Assembly (NCBI GenBank): GCA_038049695.1
Contig: CP142454.1
Coordinates: 88,992,501 to 89,056,500, forward strand
From: Cinnamomum chago
Lineage: Eukaryota; Streptophyta; Magnoliopsida; Laurales; Lauraceae
DNA: 64,000 bases
Direction of reading: 5' to 3'
Position 1 is the stretch's first letter; each line of letters begins with the position of its first letter. This document shows positions 23,017 through 36,482 of this stretch, in pieces. The notes beneath the pieces are model-generated. The model worked only from the letters and a program-made list of their open reading frames with translations, searched no databases and was not told the DNA's origin. Made by a program: the position numbers and the translations under genes.

Positions 23017-26000
23017 ATGGCGCCTGCAACTTCTTCTTCTTCTTCTTCTTCAGCACCATCCGATCAAGTCTCGCGACGAGCGTCAATCCTAGCGAGACAC
23101 CTCCAAAACCCTAGGAATTCGAATCAACTTCCTTCTCTGGAATCCTCCATCTGTTTGCAGTACTCTCCAGCTGAGATCTCAACCAAGTCGGATTTCGAAA
23201 CTCGAGATCTACGGCGTCTGATGGACGGCCACAATCTCGAAGATCGAGATTGGCTGTTCGGATTGATGTTGCAGAGCAATCTGTTCTGCCCTACGAGCCG
23301 CGGAGGGAAGGTTTTCGTATCGGCTGATTATAACCAGACGATGGAGCAGCAGAGGGAGATGACGATGAAGCGGATCGGGTATCTGTTGAGTCGTGGGGTT
23401 TTTGAAGGATGGCTGACGAAGAGAGATCCGGAATCGGAGCTCAGGAAGCTTGCGTTTTTGGAGTGTGTTGGGAGCTATGATCACTCGCTTGCGATTAAGA
23501 TTGGGGTGCATTTCTTTCTATGGTAAGACTTTTTTTTTTTTTTTTTTTGTTGTTGTGATTTTGGAGTGTGTTTGTGATTGCGGTGTTGTTCTGATTTTGG
23601 ATATGTTGGATGCGAATTGGATGTGTGTGTTTTCGGTTTTGAATTACAAGTGGGTTGACTTTGGTTGTGAAAGTTAATGCGAAAAGAATAGATTTTGTAG
23701 AATAGGAGCATGTTTTGCGTTTTGTTATGATGATCAATGTCTTTCCTAAAAGTAGCAGAACATAGCGGCTGCAAAGATAAGAACTGTAAGGTCAATTTTT
23801 GAAGAGAGAAGCAAGATGGAACAACCTTTCTTCTTGATTTGGTGCCTTTTCTTTTTCTTCTTGCTGGATCTCCTTCCCAGAATAAAGAGGTAAAGTACCT
23901 CTTCAAGAAGAAAGAAACCCAATGAAACTCGATCAGGGTGGCCCGATCGAACTTTCTCCCGAGATTGGAAATTCATGTAATAGATAGATTTTGGATGTGA
24001 TTTTTGGCATACCTTCCTCTCAGATCATCTCCCTCCTCTTATGCAATTTTCCCCGGGATTTCTGATGCCCCATTTCCACATCATGATGACTAGATTTCAA
24101 ATGTGGCTTAGGATCGTGGGTTATTTCCCCCTCAATATTGGTCTCCTTTTTCTCTCTTCTGCCAGCTGTCCTTGTGTTATCTGACACTTGTCCTTTCTCA
24201 CCTTCCCCATTATAACATGTGAGAGGATCATGCCCCTTTTCATGGGATGTTCCTTCTCTTTCATTGTTGGGCTAATTTTACAGGTGGGTTTATTGTGCCC
24301 CAAACCCACTTCCAAGTCATTCAAACTTTCCCCTCACACGAACTATTCTCAAAATTTGGAAATAAGAACAGATGAATTGGATTTTTTTTTTTACAATCCT
24401 AATATACGTAGGGTCATGCCTTCTTGTGAATGGGTGGGCCCACTGATGAAGGTGGAGGCAGACAGAAGATCTGGGTGTGACCCACCTGCGTGCAAATGTT
24501 TAATTCTGTTAGATAGTCCTAACCAACGGCGGACCCAGGATTTTCGTTTGGGTGGTGCGGTATATGGTGAAGTGAAGAAGTTAAATAATAAAATCGAATA
24601 TTTGAAGAGCTTATTTAAGGGGTTTCTAGAACCACGTGGGTGTGGTGGTAACACTTGGGTGCGCCCCTGGTCCTAACCTCTTGATTTATTGCCCACAAGT
24701 TTAATGGTTTTAGAATGGCATCAATTTTTTTTATTTTTTTTATTTTTTTGAATTTCAATTCAACAGCCAGCCATAGGGTTGTTGGTGTGTGGATGGATCA
24801 TGGAGGCACCCGATGATGGAACTTAAATGCAGTAATGAAAGGGTGAGAGTGCCTATCTAGACTCTATACACATTGGAACAAACAGTTTCATAATGGTTCA
24901 TATGGGAAAATGGGAAGTTTTACGAGCTAAATGGTTGAATTTTGTCATGGTGGAGAACTCAATTAGACAAAGCTGATTTGCCATGTCAAAGTACGAGTCA
25001 GAGCCTTTCTATATTTGTATCAAAATGGCAATTAAAAGTTACAGCTGTGGGTAGCTACGGTGTGCTTGAGCCTATCGGTCTGGTTTCTTTCGATCTTGAT
25101 GCTCCCTCTTGTCCTACATCATATTGTCTTTAATCAATAACTGAGTAACCAAACTCTTGAGCATTAATAATTTTGTGGCCGGATTGTGGCTTATTTATCA
25201 CTATCTAGATTAGCTGCACTTTATAATCACATCCTAATTGGATGGAAGAACGGTTTTCGTTTCTGTTCTTGCTTTTCTAAGGATGGACCCATCTACTTTT
25301 TGTCAAATATTTGATACGTCTGTGGCAACAATCATCTTGACTAGAAACTCTCATAGAGCAGTTTTCTGGATCATGTTGCATTAGGAAAAGATTTCAAAAA
25401 TATTGATTTGGTTGTTATGGAAGATGAGCTTTCAACCTTGAAGTTGTGGGTTAAAGTCATGTTACCGATTAAAAAGGAGAAAAATTATGGAACTCCAGAG
25501 AGAGCCAAAAACAATTTATCTATGCAGTACTTCGCTAGCATGGACTTCTAATGCGAAATCCCAATCATAATTATTCTTAGAAATGGGTAATTTTCAAAGT
25601 TCACTGTCTGTCATGATGTACAGCAATACTACAATTTTTAATTGACTTTCTTGATGACTACCATGGGTGGCCTACTGAATTGGGTATTTTCAAATTGTAG
25701 GGGTGGTGCGATTCAGTTCTTTGGCACAAAGCGGCATCATGACAAGTGGTTGAAGGACACTGAAAATTATTTGGTTAAAGGCTGTTTTGCAATGTCTGAA
25801 TTGGGACATGGGAGTAATGTATGAGACTGTCCAATCACTTTGTCCAAATACGGCTTCTAATGTCCCCATCTATAACTCTGTTTTTAATCATATCTTCATT
25901 CTTTGGTGTCAGGTGAGGGGAATTGAAACAATCACCACTTATGACCCAAAGACTCAAGAGTTTGTTATAAACACTCCCTGTGAATCAGCTCAAAAATACT

Positions 26001-29000
26001 GGATTGGTGGAGCTGCTAATGTAAGGGATATTTTGATGATTTCTTTTCATTGTCAGATTCTTTTTTCTTTAAGTTTTTTTAGCATAACAGTTTTTTTACA
26101 TATGAAATTTATGATGCAATGCCATCTTTTAATTGTGTTCTGATATATGGTTGTAATCCTTTTGTAGCATGCTACGCATACTATAGTTTTCTCTCAACTA
26201 TATATAAATGGATGTAACCAAGGCGTCCATGCGTTCATAGCCCAGATCAGAGATGCAGATGGAACTATTTGCCCAAACATTCGGATTGCTGATTGTGGTC
26301 ATAAAATTGGCCTTAATGGAGTTGATAATGGCCGAATCTGGTAGTAAATGTGTATTCCAGTGCTATTCTTCTTTCATTCTCAGGATTACATCTATCAGTA
26401 TAGAAAAATGTATCATTTAAAATTGTTTATTTTATTTTAAGTTTTATGTGATTGCTTCACCCATTTTCAGGTTTGACAATGTTCGGATACCTCGAGAGAA
26501 CTTGCTGAATTCAGTTGCTGATGTGTCACCTGATGGGCAATATCTGAGCGCAATAAAAGACCCTGATCAGGTGACAACTCATTTTTTCTTTACGTCTATT
26601 GTTCATTGACTTATTCAGGGTCCCAACTTTGGCATAGTCCAAACTCCAAAACCTGTCATGGCTCAAGAGGCAGCTCCGAAAAGGCAGAGACGGTTTCACA
26701 GCACAATTGTTGTTGCTCAGTCTCTTTAATTTATGCAATTTTCACCTGAAGTATATATTTTATTATGTTTCAGAGATTTGCAGCTTTCTTGGCTCCACTT
26801 ACGTCTGGCCGAATAACCATTGCAGCAAATTCAATTTATGTATCAAAGGTATATCTAATGCTAAAGCAGGGTGTTATACATTTGTTCTCTTAATGGCAAA
26901 TACCTAAATGAAGGTGATGGGTAATTCATATCATGTTCTTTATTCCCTTTCTTTTCAGATTAGTTTAGCAATTGCCATAAGATACGCGCTGACAAGACGA
27001 GCTTTCTCTCTCTCACCAAATGGGCCTGAAGTTCTATTGCTCGACTACCCTAGTCATCAGCGGAGGCTCTTACCTCTCCTAGCAAAGACGTAATTGCCTC
27101 ACTCGTTGATTTTTATGTTAAGATTTAGTGTACTTGAATTACCTGTGCCACTCTTATTCCTCTTCGGGTGATAGCAAGCATGTTCATTTTGAGTTGTGCT
27201 AACTTCTTCACATCAGAAACATATCTCTCATTGTTTTAAGCCATGTATGCATGGATGAGCTCTGGTTCCTTTACATTGATAAGCCAACCTTTACATTGAT
27301 AAGCCAACTTTTCTACTTTAACTTTATTGAGGAACTTTGATTATCTTTTTCCTGTATTATTGTGCTTGTATTTTAGCAAGTTTTTCTTTTCAAATCTCCA
27401 TGATCTCAAGGATTTTAAACTTTTATTTGTATTGCTGACAATTCTCAACCGTAATACATTCAAACTTTACTTCGAATACCTACTGTATGTGTGTACCTCA
27501 AAGTCTTTGAAACAGTTTTCACTGGATTTTGTTTGTCCCTTTAACAGATGTGCTATGAGCTGTGGAATCAACTGGTTGAAGAGTATTTATGTAAAGAGAA
27601 CACCAGAGGCCATCAAAATGATTCATGTTTTCTCAAGTGCATTCAAAGCTACATTTACCTGGCACAACATGAGGACTCTTCAGGTTACAGTTTCCATATA
27701 TCTTGGAGTTCTGTGCTTTTCTGTATCTTTAAGTTTTTCTTACAACTTATAAGTTTAACAAAATTCCGGTATTAGGAATGCCGTGAGGCCTGTGGAGGGC
27801 AAGGTTTGAAGACAGAGAATCGTGTTGGCCATCTAAAAGGTGAATTCGATGTACAGTCAACATTTGAAGGGGACAACAATGTACTAATGCAGCAGGTAAT
27901 ATCTTATAACCTTCTGTTTGATTGGTTTTGGTTTTCTTCTAATCAATTCGAAACCATTGAATTATTGGCGCTTATATGTGAAATCAGGTTAGCAAGATAC
28001 TCCTTGCAGAATATATGGCAGCTCAGAAGAAGAAGCAACCATTTAAAGGATTGGGATTAGAACATATGAACGGCCCTTGTCCCATTTTACCAGGTCAATT
28101 GACAAGATCTGATCTCAGGAGCAGCCAATTCCAGGTAATGTATTTTATCTTTCTTTGCCGCACTTTTTACAAACTATGCCCAACCCAAATTGATATTTTC
28201 CATCTGCGTCAGACTGCGATATTATGCTTGAGAGAGAGAGATTTACTGAACCGATTTGCTGCTGAAGTTTCTCAGTACCAAGCGCAGGGAGAAAGCAAGG
28301 AGTATGCCATCATCCTGGTAAGTTTCTCTCTTACTGTGATCTTTTTCCCTGATACTACAAGTATGCACTCATCCTGGTAAGTGTTTCTGTTACTGCATTA
28401 ACTTTTTTATTCCATGTACCAGAGCTATCAACTTGCTGAAGACTTGGCTAGGGCCTTCACAGACCGAGCAATATATAAAATCTTCTTGGAGGCTGAGATG
28501 ACATCATCTGGACCATTGAAGGTATACGTTGATTTCCCAATTATGATCTTGTCATGTGTTTTCAGATATTTTCCTGGTATGCAGCGGTTGATTGAGAAGT
28601 TTTCATGAGGAGGTATACTGACAAAGGATAAATTAGGAATGGCAGTCCAAAGCGGAATATCAGGAGTGGTTTCCCTAAAAAGAGAAAATGGAGGGAATGT
28701 TGCTCGATATGGTTTGAGCATGCATTGTGAGATTGAAAAAAAATCAATGAATGCTCAATGTTCGTTGATAGTTAGCTTAGCTGGATGGGGGTGTATCCTA
28801 GTGTTGGAAGGCATTCCAAAATTTGTGATCAGCCAAATTGTGTTGGCAAGCTTTTCTAAAAGGGAATCCACAGTTTTAGTGAGAAACGGTGGAAGTGCAT
28901 TTTGGGAAAATATTTGGCTCAGGAGATGGACCTTTGCAAATAGGCTGTGGATGCTTTATTTTATTTCTAACTGGAAAGTTCTTCATTTAAAGTTGGTACA

Positions 29001-30766
29001 GTTTTTATGGGGAAGATTGGTTTGAAATTTAGTTTTTAAAAGAAACTCATTGGACTGCAAGATCAAGTCCTATAGACTCTCTTGTTCATTTCTATTATTT
29101 AGGTTGATATAGAAGGTTGGACTGCAAGATCAAGTGCTCAGTATACATGGGGAGTTCTTGTGGAATTTTTATTTTCAGCCATTATGCCTGGCTCCTCTAA
29201 CCGGCATCCACTTTTTGGACCTCCCATGCTCCACAAAGATTCAAAGGTTTTAATTGGAATGCCACATATAATAAAACTTTGACTTTCTAGTCTGCACCCT
29301 TTGAAAAGGGAAACTACCCTTGCTGAATTTCTATTTCTTGTGTTGGTCCAATGTATAGGTAGATTGGTTGAAAAAGATACAAGTCAATGAGTATAAAATG
29401 GATGATTACTGTGTATGTGTTTTGGACATATTGCTTCAAGACCTTTATAGAAGTTTGGAGACAAGCACCAGTTGTGTTAAGAAGACATGAAAAAAAAAGC
29501 AGAATCGGGTAGCACCTCCTTCATGAATGTTGAAACGAATATGATGGGAGTTGCAGAATTCCAGGTTCATCTGGTAGAGGGGAGTGTGAAGAATGTTGTC
29601 TTGAAGGTCTTTATGGGACTAGTTCTGGAGGGTGATGAGAATAGGCTGATAAGCTTGCAATAAGAAAAGCAATGCAGTTATCAAGGCATCTACAATGTTC
29701 TTTGATAGTGGAATATGATTCCATAGAATTCCATCTCTTTGGCTATGGCATCTTTTAGGGTGTCTTTTTGGATGTGGTGAAAATGAGAAGTGGGGTACGT
29801 GGTAAGAGATATAGATGGAGAACCCCCTAGTAGAAATTCCATATCATTTTTGTCCCATTTGCTGTTCATTGGCAATAGTAGAAACCCTATTAGGAGTTTA
29901 CTTTTCAAAAGGAGATTAGTTTGAGAACATTACTTGCACAGGTTAGACTGGTGGTTTCACTTGTTTCTTGTGAGAAATCCTACTATCCATTTGAGAGGAA
30001 AACCCATGTTACTGGTAAGAAACATGTGCAGAACACTCTAGGCGAAATTCCTCTACGAAGACAACATTTTCTGAAGAAAAAATAAAAAAAATAAAATGAG
30101 AAGATTAGTATCACGGGGCTAAATTTGTGATTTCACTAGTTTCTTTGTAGAATTTCATCCATTTGAGGAGAAAACCAATGTGATTTGTGCCCGAATATTA
30201 GATATGATGCACCAAATGAGTGAAACAACATCTTCCTATTTGCAGCGTGCAAACACCCCCTTAGAGATTGGAGGAGATAAGGAGATTATCCTATTAATTT
30301 ATATGAATAGCACTCATCTCCAGCCAGAATTTAGTGCCACTGCATATTTTAGATTGTGGAGTGACGAAATTAGCTTTAAACAGGGATCATTAGAGAAAGT
30401 ATTACTCAGTACTGACATCCAGACAGAGTATATAAGGCTTCATAATTATCTTTCATTTCTTCTTCTTCCTCTTCTTTCTTTCTCTGTTTCTTTTCCCGTC
30501 TTGATGATTTTTTTGCATCGCAGAATGTGTTAGGTCTGCTGAGATCTATGTATGTGGTTACCATCTTGGAAGAAGATGCTTCCTTTCTGAGATATGGCTA
30601 CCTTTCTCCTGACAATGCTGTCGTCGTGAGGAAAGAAGTGGTGAAGCTGTGCAGTGAATTGAGGCCTCATGCGCTGTCGGTTGTCAGTTCCTTTGGAATC
30701 CCTGATGCTCTCCTCAGCCCAATAGCATTTGACTGGGTTGATGCAAATTCATGGTCTTCAATTTAA
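23017..30766 (+). CDS. ACX3: Acyl-CoA oxidase, ACX3 type (peroxisomal, medium-chain)
   Basis: Thirteen exons: 23017-23522, 25701-25818, 25913-26020, 26168-26340, 26471-26570, 26774-26848, 26959-27089, 27548-27683, 27776-27895, 27988-28134, 28213-28317, 28423-28521 and 30524-30766. All have GT-AG junctions and a closed frame, giving 686 aa (Arabidopsis ACX3 about 675). It catalyses the first, H2O2-producing step of peroxisomal beta-oxidation, converting acyl-CoA to trans-2-enoyl-CoA with FAD. Visible signatures: RASILARHL (residues 21-29), a PTS2 import signal of the R-x6-H-L class; CFAMSELGHGSNV; KYWIGGAANHATHT; DNGRIWFDN; LDYPSHQRRLLPLL; and STFEGDN with the expected catalytic Glu at about 480. 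No PTS1 at the C-terminus (ends WSSI). A (TCT)n-encoded Ser run precedes the PTS2. Introns 1 and 12 are about 2 kb; intron 1 carries a hAT MITE. ACX3 rather than ACX1/2/4 is called from near-colinear matches throughout. Confidence 0.96.
24524..24669. mobile_element. hAT-like MITE, 146 bp, in ACX3 intron 1
   Basis: Ends CAACGGCGGACCC and GGGTGCGCCCCTG form an imperfect TIR. GTCCTAAC is perfectly duplicated at 24516-24523 and 24670-24677, an 8-bp hAT-type target duplication. Confidence 0.85.
28522..30523 (+). other. ACX3 intron 12 (2.0 kb)
   Basis: The last and one of the longest introns of the oxidase gene. Two imperfect internal duplications are visible: GGACTGCAAGATCAAGT at about 29053 and 29119, and a GATTTCACTAGTTTCTT-like segment near 29954 and 30130. 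An open frame at 28639-29025 is not recognisable; it may be degraded retroelement sequence. Confidence 0.5.
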
Positions 30767-33410
30767 AGCTAGCCACATGCCATGAGTCTTCGTTCCATAA
30801 GGGGAGAATCAAGCAACATTAATTTGCTTGAAAAATAAAACTCTCCCTCATTGATAAGTCTGCAGTATCCTACACTGCCATTAGTTACACTTGGCTGCTG
30901 CGAGTCAAATTTTGTGCTTCTACTTTAATTGTTATTGTTGTGTATTATAAATTATAAAGATCCAATATAACAACTCATTCAATAATTTGAGAAATGAGAA
31001 TATAAAGGCCTACTCACAACATGAGTTGTAGTAGTTCATCATTTAGAGACAATTTCATTCTTTGGTATTGAGATCGATTGAAGTTCCGGTTGCATGGCCA
31101 CTGTATTTTTACAGTGGTGCATTATACTGCATTTTGAAAATCTAATGTTGAAGAGAGGAGATGAGGCTTTGTTTGATGTTTGAATTTGAACTATTCTCTC
31201 CTCAATTGCTTTTTTCCTTTATCAAATTTGAAGAGTTTTTATGAACTCTTACCCTGGAGTTTTCACATCCACCACCAGAGAGATCCAGTGGTGAGATGAC
31301 TCTGTATTACTCTGCCGTAGATCCATCAGTTCGAAATAATAGTCTTTGAGGTCAAGCAGATGCCTCATCTACAGCTCAGCGTTTGATATGAAGCAGATGC
31401 ATAAGACTAAACATTCTGTATTTAGTAGAGCCAATGAGCCCAACTTGCATGCAGCACTACTACTGCTGAGTCTAAGGTATGAAAGTTCATGTTGGAGGTT
31501 TATCATTTGTAGGAGAATATTGAATGGTTCGAACCATGAGTTGGAGGCCCGTAGAAGTGAAGAGCCAGTGTGTTTTTTTTTTTCCACGTATTTCTCAAAA
31601 TCTACGAAAATTTGAAATGTAAAACTAAACATATGGTTTATTAGTTTAATAAAAAAAAATTCAAATGATTCAAATTGCAATAATGGGGACTATAGGATTA
31701 TAAAGAAATCAAAGGTGATTGATGGATTTTGATCTCATGACCCATTGTGAGCTTTAATTGTACTGGTGGCTAAAGAGTAAAAGTTTCACACTTACACGGG
31801 TAATATTTTGCATACGTAAATAAGTGCCAACTGCCAACAAAAGGGCTTTCTCTTTTACTATCCCAGACAGTACTGTAGTTGCGAATCTTGAAACAGAAAT
31901 ATCTTTACAATTGTTCAATGCAATGCAAGAGTACAAAGTCAAAAGCTCTTTTCCCCCTTTTGGAAGGCTATGCTCCAGCAGGTATAATGCAGGGATCTTA
32001 GTAGTAGTTGGTCTTGGTAGTTGTTCTTGGATGGTCTGTGTGTTGTCCTGTTTGTGTTTTGGGGGTTTGGTTGTAGTTTCTTCCGTTCTGTTTTGCCATG
32101 TGATTAACATATATCCCTCTTTTTCAGAAAATAAATAGAGGGCTTTATTGGAGCTTTTATGGAGAAGAATATAGGGATATTGCCTAGAGAGCTGCTCTTA
32201 GAGCCGACATTCGTCCCTGAGAGGTTAAATTTTTAAGTATTTTCTTCTTATGATATCCTAGAATTGTGCGATATCACACACATCATACTCTTGCGATATC
32301 TTTGGGCCGTGCGATTTCACACATTATTGTACGAACAATTCTAGGGAAATATTTAAAGTTTGACTATCGTGGGGCAAATGTTAGATGTAAAACCAATTGT
32401 ACGGTGAATATCCCAAGAAAATAACTCAAGGGAAAAATAAAGGATGGAGAAAATGAATATGTCATCTATTTACTGGTAAGGCAGAAATAAAAGGAGGATT
32501 AGTTTCTTCTGATTGCAACATTTTGGCTCATCTATTTGCATGTATTTGAATACCTAGGACTTCATGGTGAGTTGGCTTCATGTGGATAATTATTAAAGAA
32601 GTGTGGGTCGAAGAATATAAGGTGGAGATTTAAAACGAATTTTTTTTTAGATAAAGATTTAGAACGGATTTTGAATTTCCTAGTATTTCATATGAAAAAT
32701 TACTAAAGAAGCGCAGGTTGAAGGAGTGCCATTTTCCTTCTCTCCAATTTCCCTTTCATTGAAGGGAGAGTGTATAGTGTTATACAAACATTTACTTTTA
32801 TTTTTTCAATTTTAGCCACTTTTATAAATATAAAAATCCATACAAATTCAATTCCATAAAAACAAATTAGCCCAATATAATTTAAGCTTATACTCTCTTT
32901 TATTTTTGTGGTCTTCTTTATTTGGATTATAAAATGGAAACCAATAGATCTAATTGCAGATTTCAAAACCCTTATTCAATAGGCTAATACATCCCTCAAC
33001 TCCACCACATCCCCTATTGAGAAGAGAATAACAAATCCCTTTAGTTACTATACTTTCAAATGATTAGTCAGTGGGCCCACTTTTGAGATGCAAGCTGTTC
33101 AAAATTGAGACCGAACCCTCTCAGGCCTTGACTTGAGAGAAATCCTGCATTTGATTAGAAAAACCCAATGGGAGTTGATCTTACTGTAAAGTTCACATTT
33201 GATTAAAAAAATGTAATTAATAATTAATAACATTTCAATCAAATTATTAATTTTATAATGGGACCAATTCCTATTCGAGTAAAACTTGAGATAAATGATA
33301 CAATTGGGGACTCCAATTTTGAACGGATCAGATTTTCTAAGGTGGGCGGTGGGCCCCATTCTTGGATTTCCCTCCTTGAATTTTAAAATGACCTCTTTTA
33401 TGTTCTTCTA
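30767..33410. other. ACX3 3' region and spacer
   Basis: AATAAA at 30834-30839, 68 bp after the stop codon, is a plausible near-upstream polyadenylation element. The remainder has no recognisable gene and contains the MITE described at 32199. Confidence 0.45.
32199..32384. mobile_element. Short foldback MITE with imperfect 45-60 bp arms
   Basis: The left arm (ATTCGTCCCTGAGAGG to CCTAGAATTGT) matches the reverse complement of the right arm (ATTTGCCCCACGATAG to CCCTAGAATTGT) imperfectly. The centre holds three GCGATATC/GCGATTTC repeats. Confidence 0.6.
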
Positions 33411-33418
33411 GGCTTCGC

Positions 33419-33515
33419 AATCCGCGTGAAGACGTGAAGCCTAATCAGGACCGTCGATAAAAGCAAGCGTTTGCGATCCGCGTGAAAATCACGAAAACTA
33501 ATGAGAACCGTCGAT
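33419..33515 (+). promoter_or_regulatory. Duplicated histone promoter module (octamer + CCGTCG)
   Basis: GATCCGCG (33475-33482) is an exact inverse of the plant histone octamer CGCGGATC. AATCCGCG at 33419-33426 is a one-base variant. Each is followed by GTGAA, CTAATSAG and CCGTCGAT (33451-33458 and 33508-33515). CCGTCG is a known plant histone promoter motif. The two 56-57-bp modules are direct repeats upstream of the H3.1 TATA box, supporting S-phase expression. Confidence 0.85.
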
Positions 33516-33523
33516 AAGCGTAA

Positions 33524-34099
<576 letters not shown>

Positions 34100-35573
34100 T
34101 CTTGTTCTTCTTTTTATGTGTAAAAGCAATGGGGATCTAAAGGTTGGGTTTTTGGGTGGTTCTGGTAGTTTGTAATGCAGTTTGTGTTTATTTTCTTGTG
34201 GATGGAGATGAATGTTCTGAAAGATTTTGTTGCCACTTGATTAAAGAAATGATTTTGAAGGATTAGATGTGTTTAGATGGTTATAATCTTTACTTTGATT
34301 GTTGCATTGGTTGAAGTTTGTTTTAGGAAGGAATTCATGGTGAGCTGATCAGAATAAACCCTAGCATCAAGCAAATGTTGGGACCTATTTTGACAAAACT
34401 GGGAAGTTAACATTCTTTGAAAAATGGTTCCTACAAGTTGGTCATTATCCCTTTCAGGTTATTTGGAATACAATCACAAAACTTTCACCCTGAGGAAACT
34501 TATAGCTGAACCCAAACCTACAGCAGAAAACCTAGAATTACACATCATAACTGATGTATCTAAGGTTGGGGCTTGAGCTTCACACAGTATGGGCGCTTCC
34601 TCACTTTGTTTTATGCTTATGTTGCATAGTCTTCATGTCCTGCAAATATTGAAAGTGCATGTAAGTGGGCAATGCAAATATTAAAAGATGGTGGATGGTA
34701 TTTGATCTTCGTATGTGGCCACTATGGACTCTTTATGGTTCCTAAGTACCCTACCCACCAATCCTTGCTATTTGGTTGGATGGGTGAAATGTGTAGGATC
34801 TTACATCTCATTGAGCTACCACTTATTTGAAAACCAATTGGTGATGGATATGACTGCTCATGAGCGAGGGTGGACATTGACCTAAATAAAATGCAATTGT
34901 ATCTCTATAGCCCCTCATGCATAGATAACTTGGTGATAATATGCCATTGATACAGTAAGTGGAGTGTTTTATTGTGTATGGTCCTGTAGGAGTTCCTGGA
35001 TTTCCAAATATACCACATGCAAACTAGTCCTGTAGTGCTAGAGGATGGCAAGAGTGCCAAATGCGGTTCTATGCAATAGCTTATTTAATTATTTCATGAA
35101 TCTTCTTCCATCATTATGTCTCATCTCATCTCTGATTCTCTGACAATTTCCTAGTGTAAGATTTGTGACATAGATGTTATTCATATGCCCGCCCAGATCT
35201 TGATATTGTTTCATAATTTTTGCTTAAAATCCCACCATGCTATCTAGACTCCTGTGTTTGCTGAAGTAAAGAGCATGTCAATTTGATCTGCAACCATTCG
35301 ATCAACAGTCTCTTGGAACCATTGAACTTCGCATTATAAAACATTTTCCCACCTTGTGGAACTATAATCTACTTTGATACCAAATGACATTGGTGAGGCT
35401 TGTGAAGCTTTGCATCAATATTTAGTATTTACTCCAAAAAAAAATCTGCATGCCAAATGCACTAATAGGGAAAACTGTCAAGGAATCTTATTTTTAATGT
35501 CCCATTTTTCAATTGGTTTACATCCTTTTTCTAAAGATGAAGTGGTAAAAAGTTCTATTTTGTTTCAGAGATA
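34100..35573. other. H3.1 3' region and spacer
   Basis: Probable 3' UTR to about 34260 (plant histone mRNAs are polyadenylated; no stem-loop is expected or seen). No gene recognised beyond that. Confidence 0.45.
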
Positions 35574-35727
35574 ATATTCAAGTGAGAGATTTTCTTACCA
35601 TAAGGTGAGAAACACTCTCATTTTTGGGAAGTTTCAAGCACAAAAGAGACTTTTTTCAAAAAGTATAAAAGTGCTTTTGTACTTGAAACTTCCAAAAAAG
35701 GGAGTGTTCCTTTACTTGAATATCCCC
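35574..35727. mobile_element. Small foldback MITE
   Basis: Outer ends ATATTCAAGT and ACTTGAATAT are inverted. Inner arms (AACACTCTCATTTTTGGGAA and TTCCAAAAAAGGGAGTGTT) pair over about 35 bp, including GTTTCAAGCACAAAAG against CTTTTGTACTTGAAAC. Confidence 0.7.
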
Positions 35728-36184
35728 CTTGTTTAAGTATTTGATTTTAGATGGAAGTTAATCCTAATTACTTGATGACAAGATAATACATTCTAAGAAA
35801 TGAATTAACCTCCTAGATAGAAAATGCAAGCAAACTTGTTGCTTAATGCAAAGGTTTAATTGGGCAACACCAGGTATCAACTAGTGAGTCCTAAGTGGGC
35901 CATGGTTAAGAGCTACATCACAGACTCAACTTGTCGATCTCCGACTCATTTGAGTCCACTCAACTCAAGGTGCATCTCCTTTTATGGCAGCTGAAAAGAA
36001 ACAGTCAAGATTTAGTAGGATCGATTGTTGAAAATATCTGATCACAATGATCGTACATGGATTGTCTGTATTCTCATCATCTTAGCTGGTGGTGTTGTTT
36101 TCTTTCCAAGAAATCTTAGCTGGTGTTGTTGTTTTCTTTCCAAGAAAGCTGTAAAAGGTGACATCTCTCTCTTTCTCTCTCTAA

Positions 36185-36482
36185 GGGCCTGTTTGGATGT
36201 ATGGTGAATTGAATTATGGTGAGGTGAAGCATCAAATCAAGAGAGAATAAAATATAAGGTGTTATGATGATGTTTTATTTTTAGTTGTTTGGTATAGAAT
36301 CTTTTTGACTTTTTGTATAGAAAAGTGAAGTTTTTTTGTCTTTTAATGGAAAAAGGAGGTTGTTTTTTTGATTAAAAAGATGGATGGAATGTTGAAATTA
36401 TGTACTTTTGATATGACCCTTGTCAATTCTTGTCTGGATTCAATTCACTTCACTTTAACTTAATTAAGTGCCAAACACGCCC
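36185..36482. mobile_element. GGGCC/GGGCG-ended Tourist-like MITE, about 298 bp
   Basis: GGGCCTGTTTGG at the left pairs with GGGCGTGTTTGG (reverse complement of the right end). The left flank is TAA; the right flank reads AAT, so the target duplication is uncertain. The interior TTTTTGACTTTTTGTATAGA matches the 10707 element in reverse orientation. Confidence 0.75.

Noticed and set aside
23481..23906. 141-codon minus-strand frame over ACX3 exon 1 and intron 1
   Set aside because: Antisense of a poly-T intron start and coding sequence; Lys/His-rich low complexity.
28639..29025. 128-codon open frame in ACX3 intron 12
   Set aside because: No domain recognised; could be degraded retroelement sequence but evidence is too weak to call.
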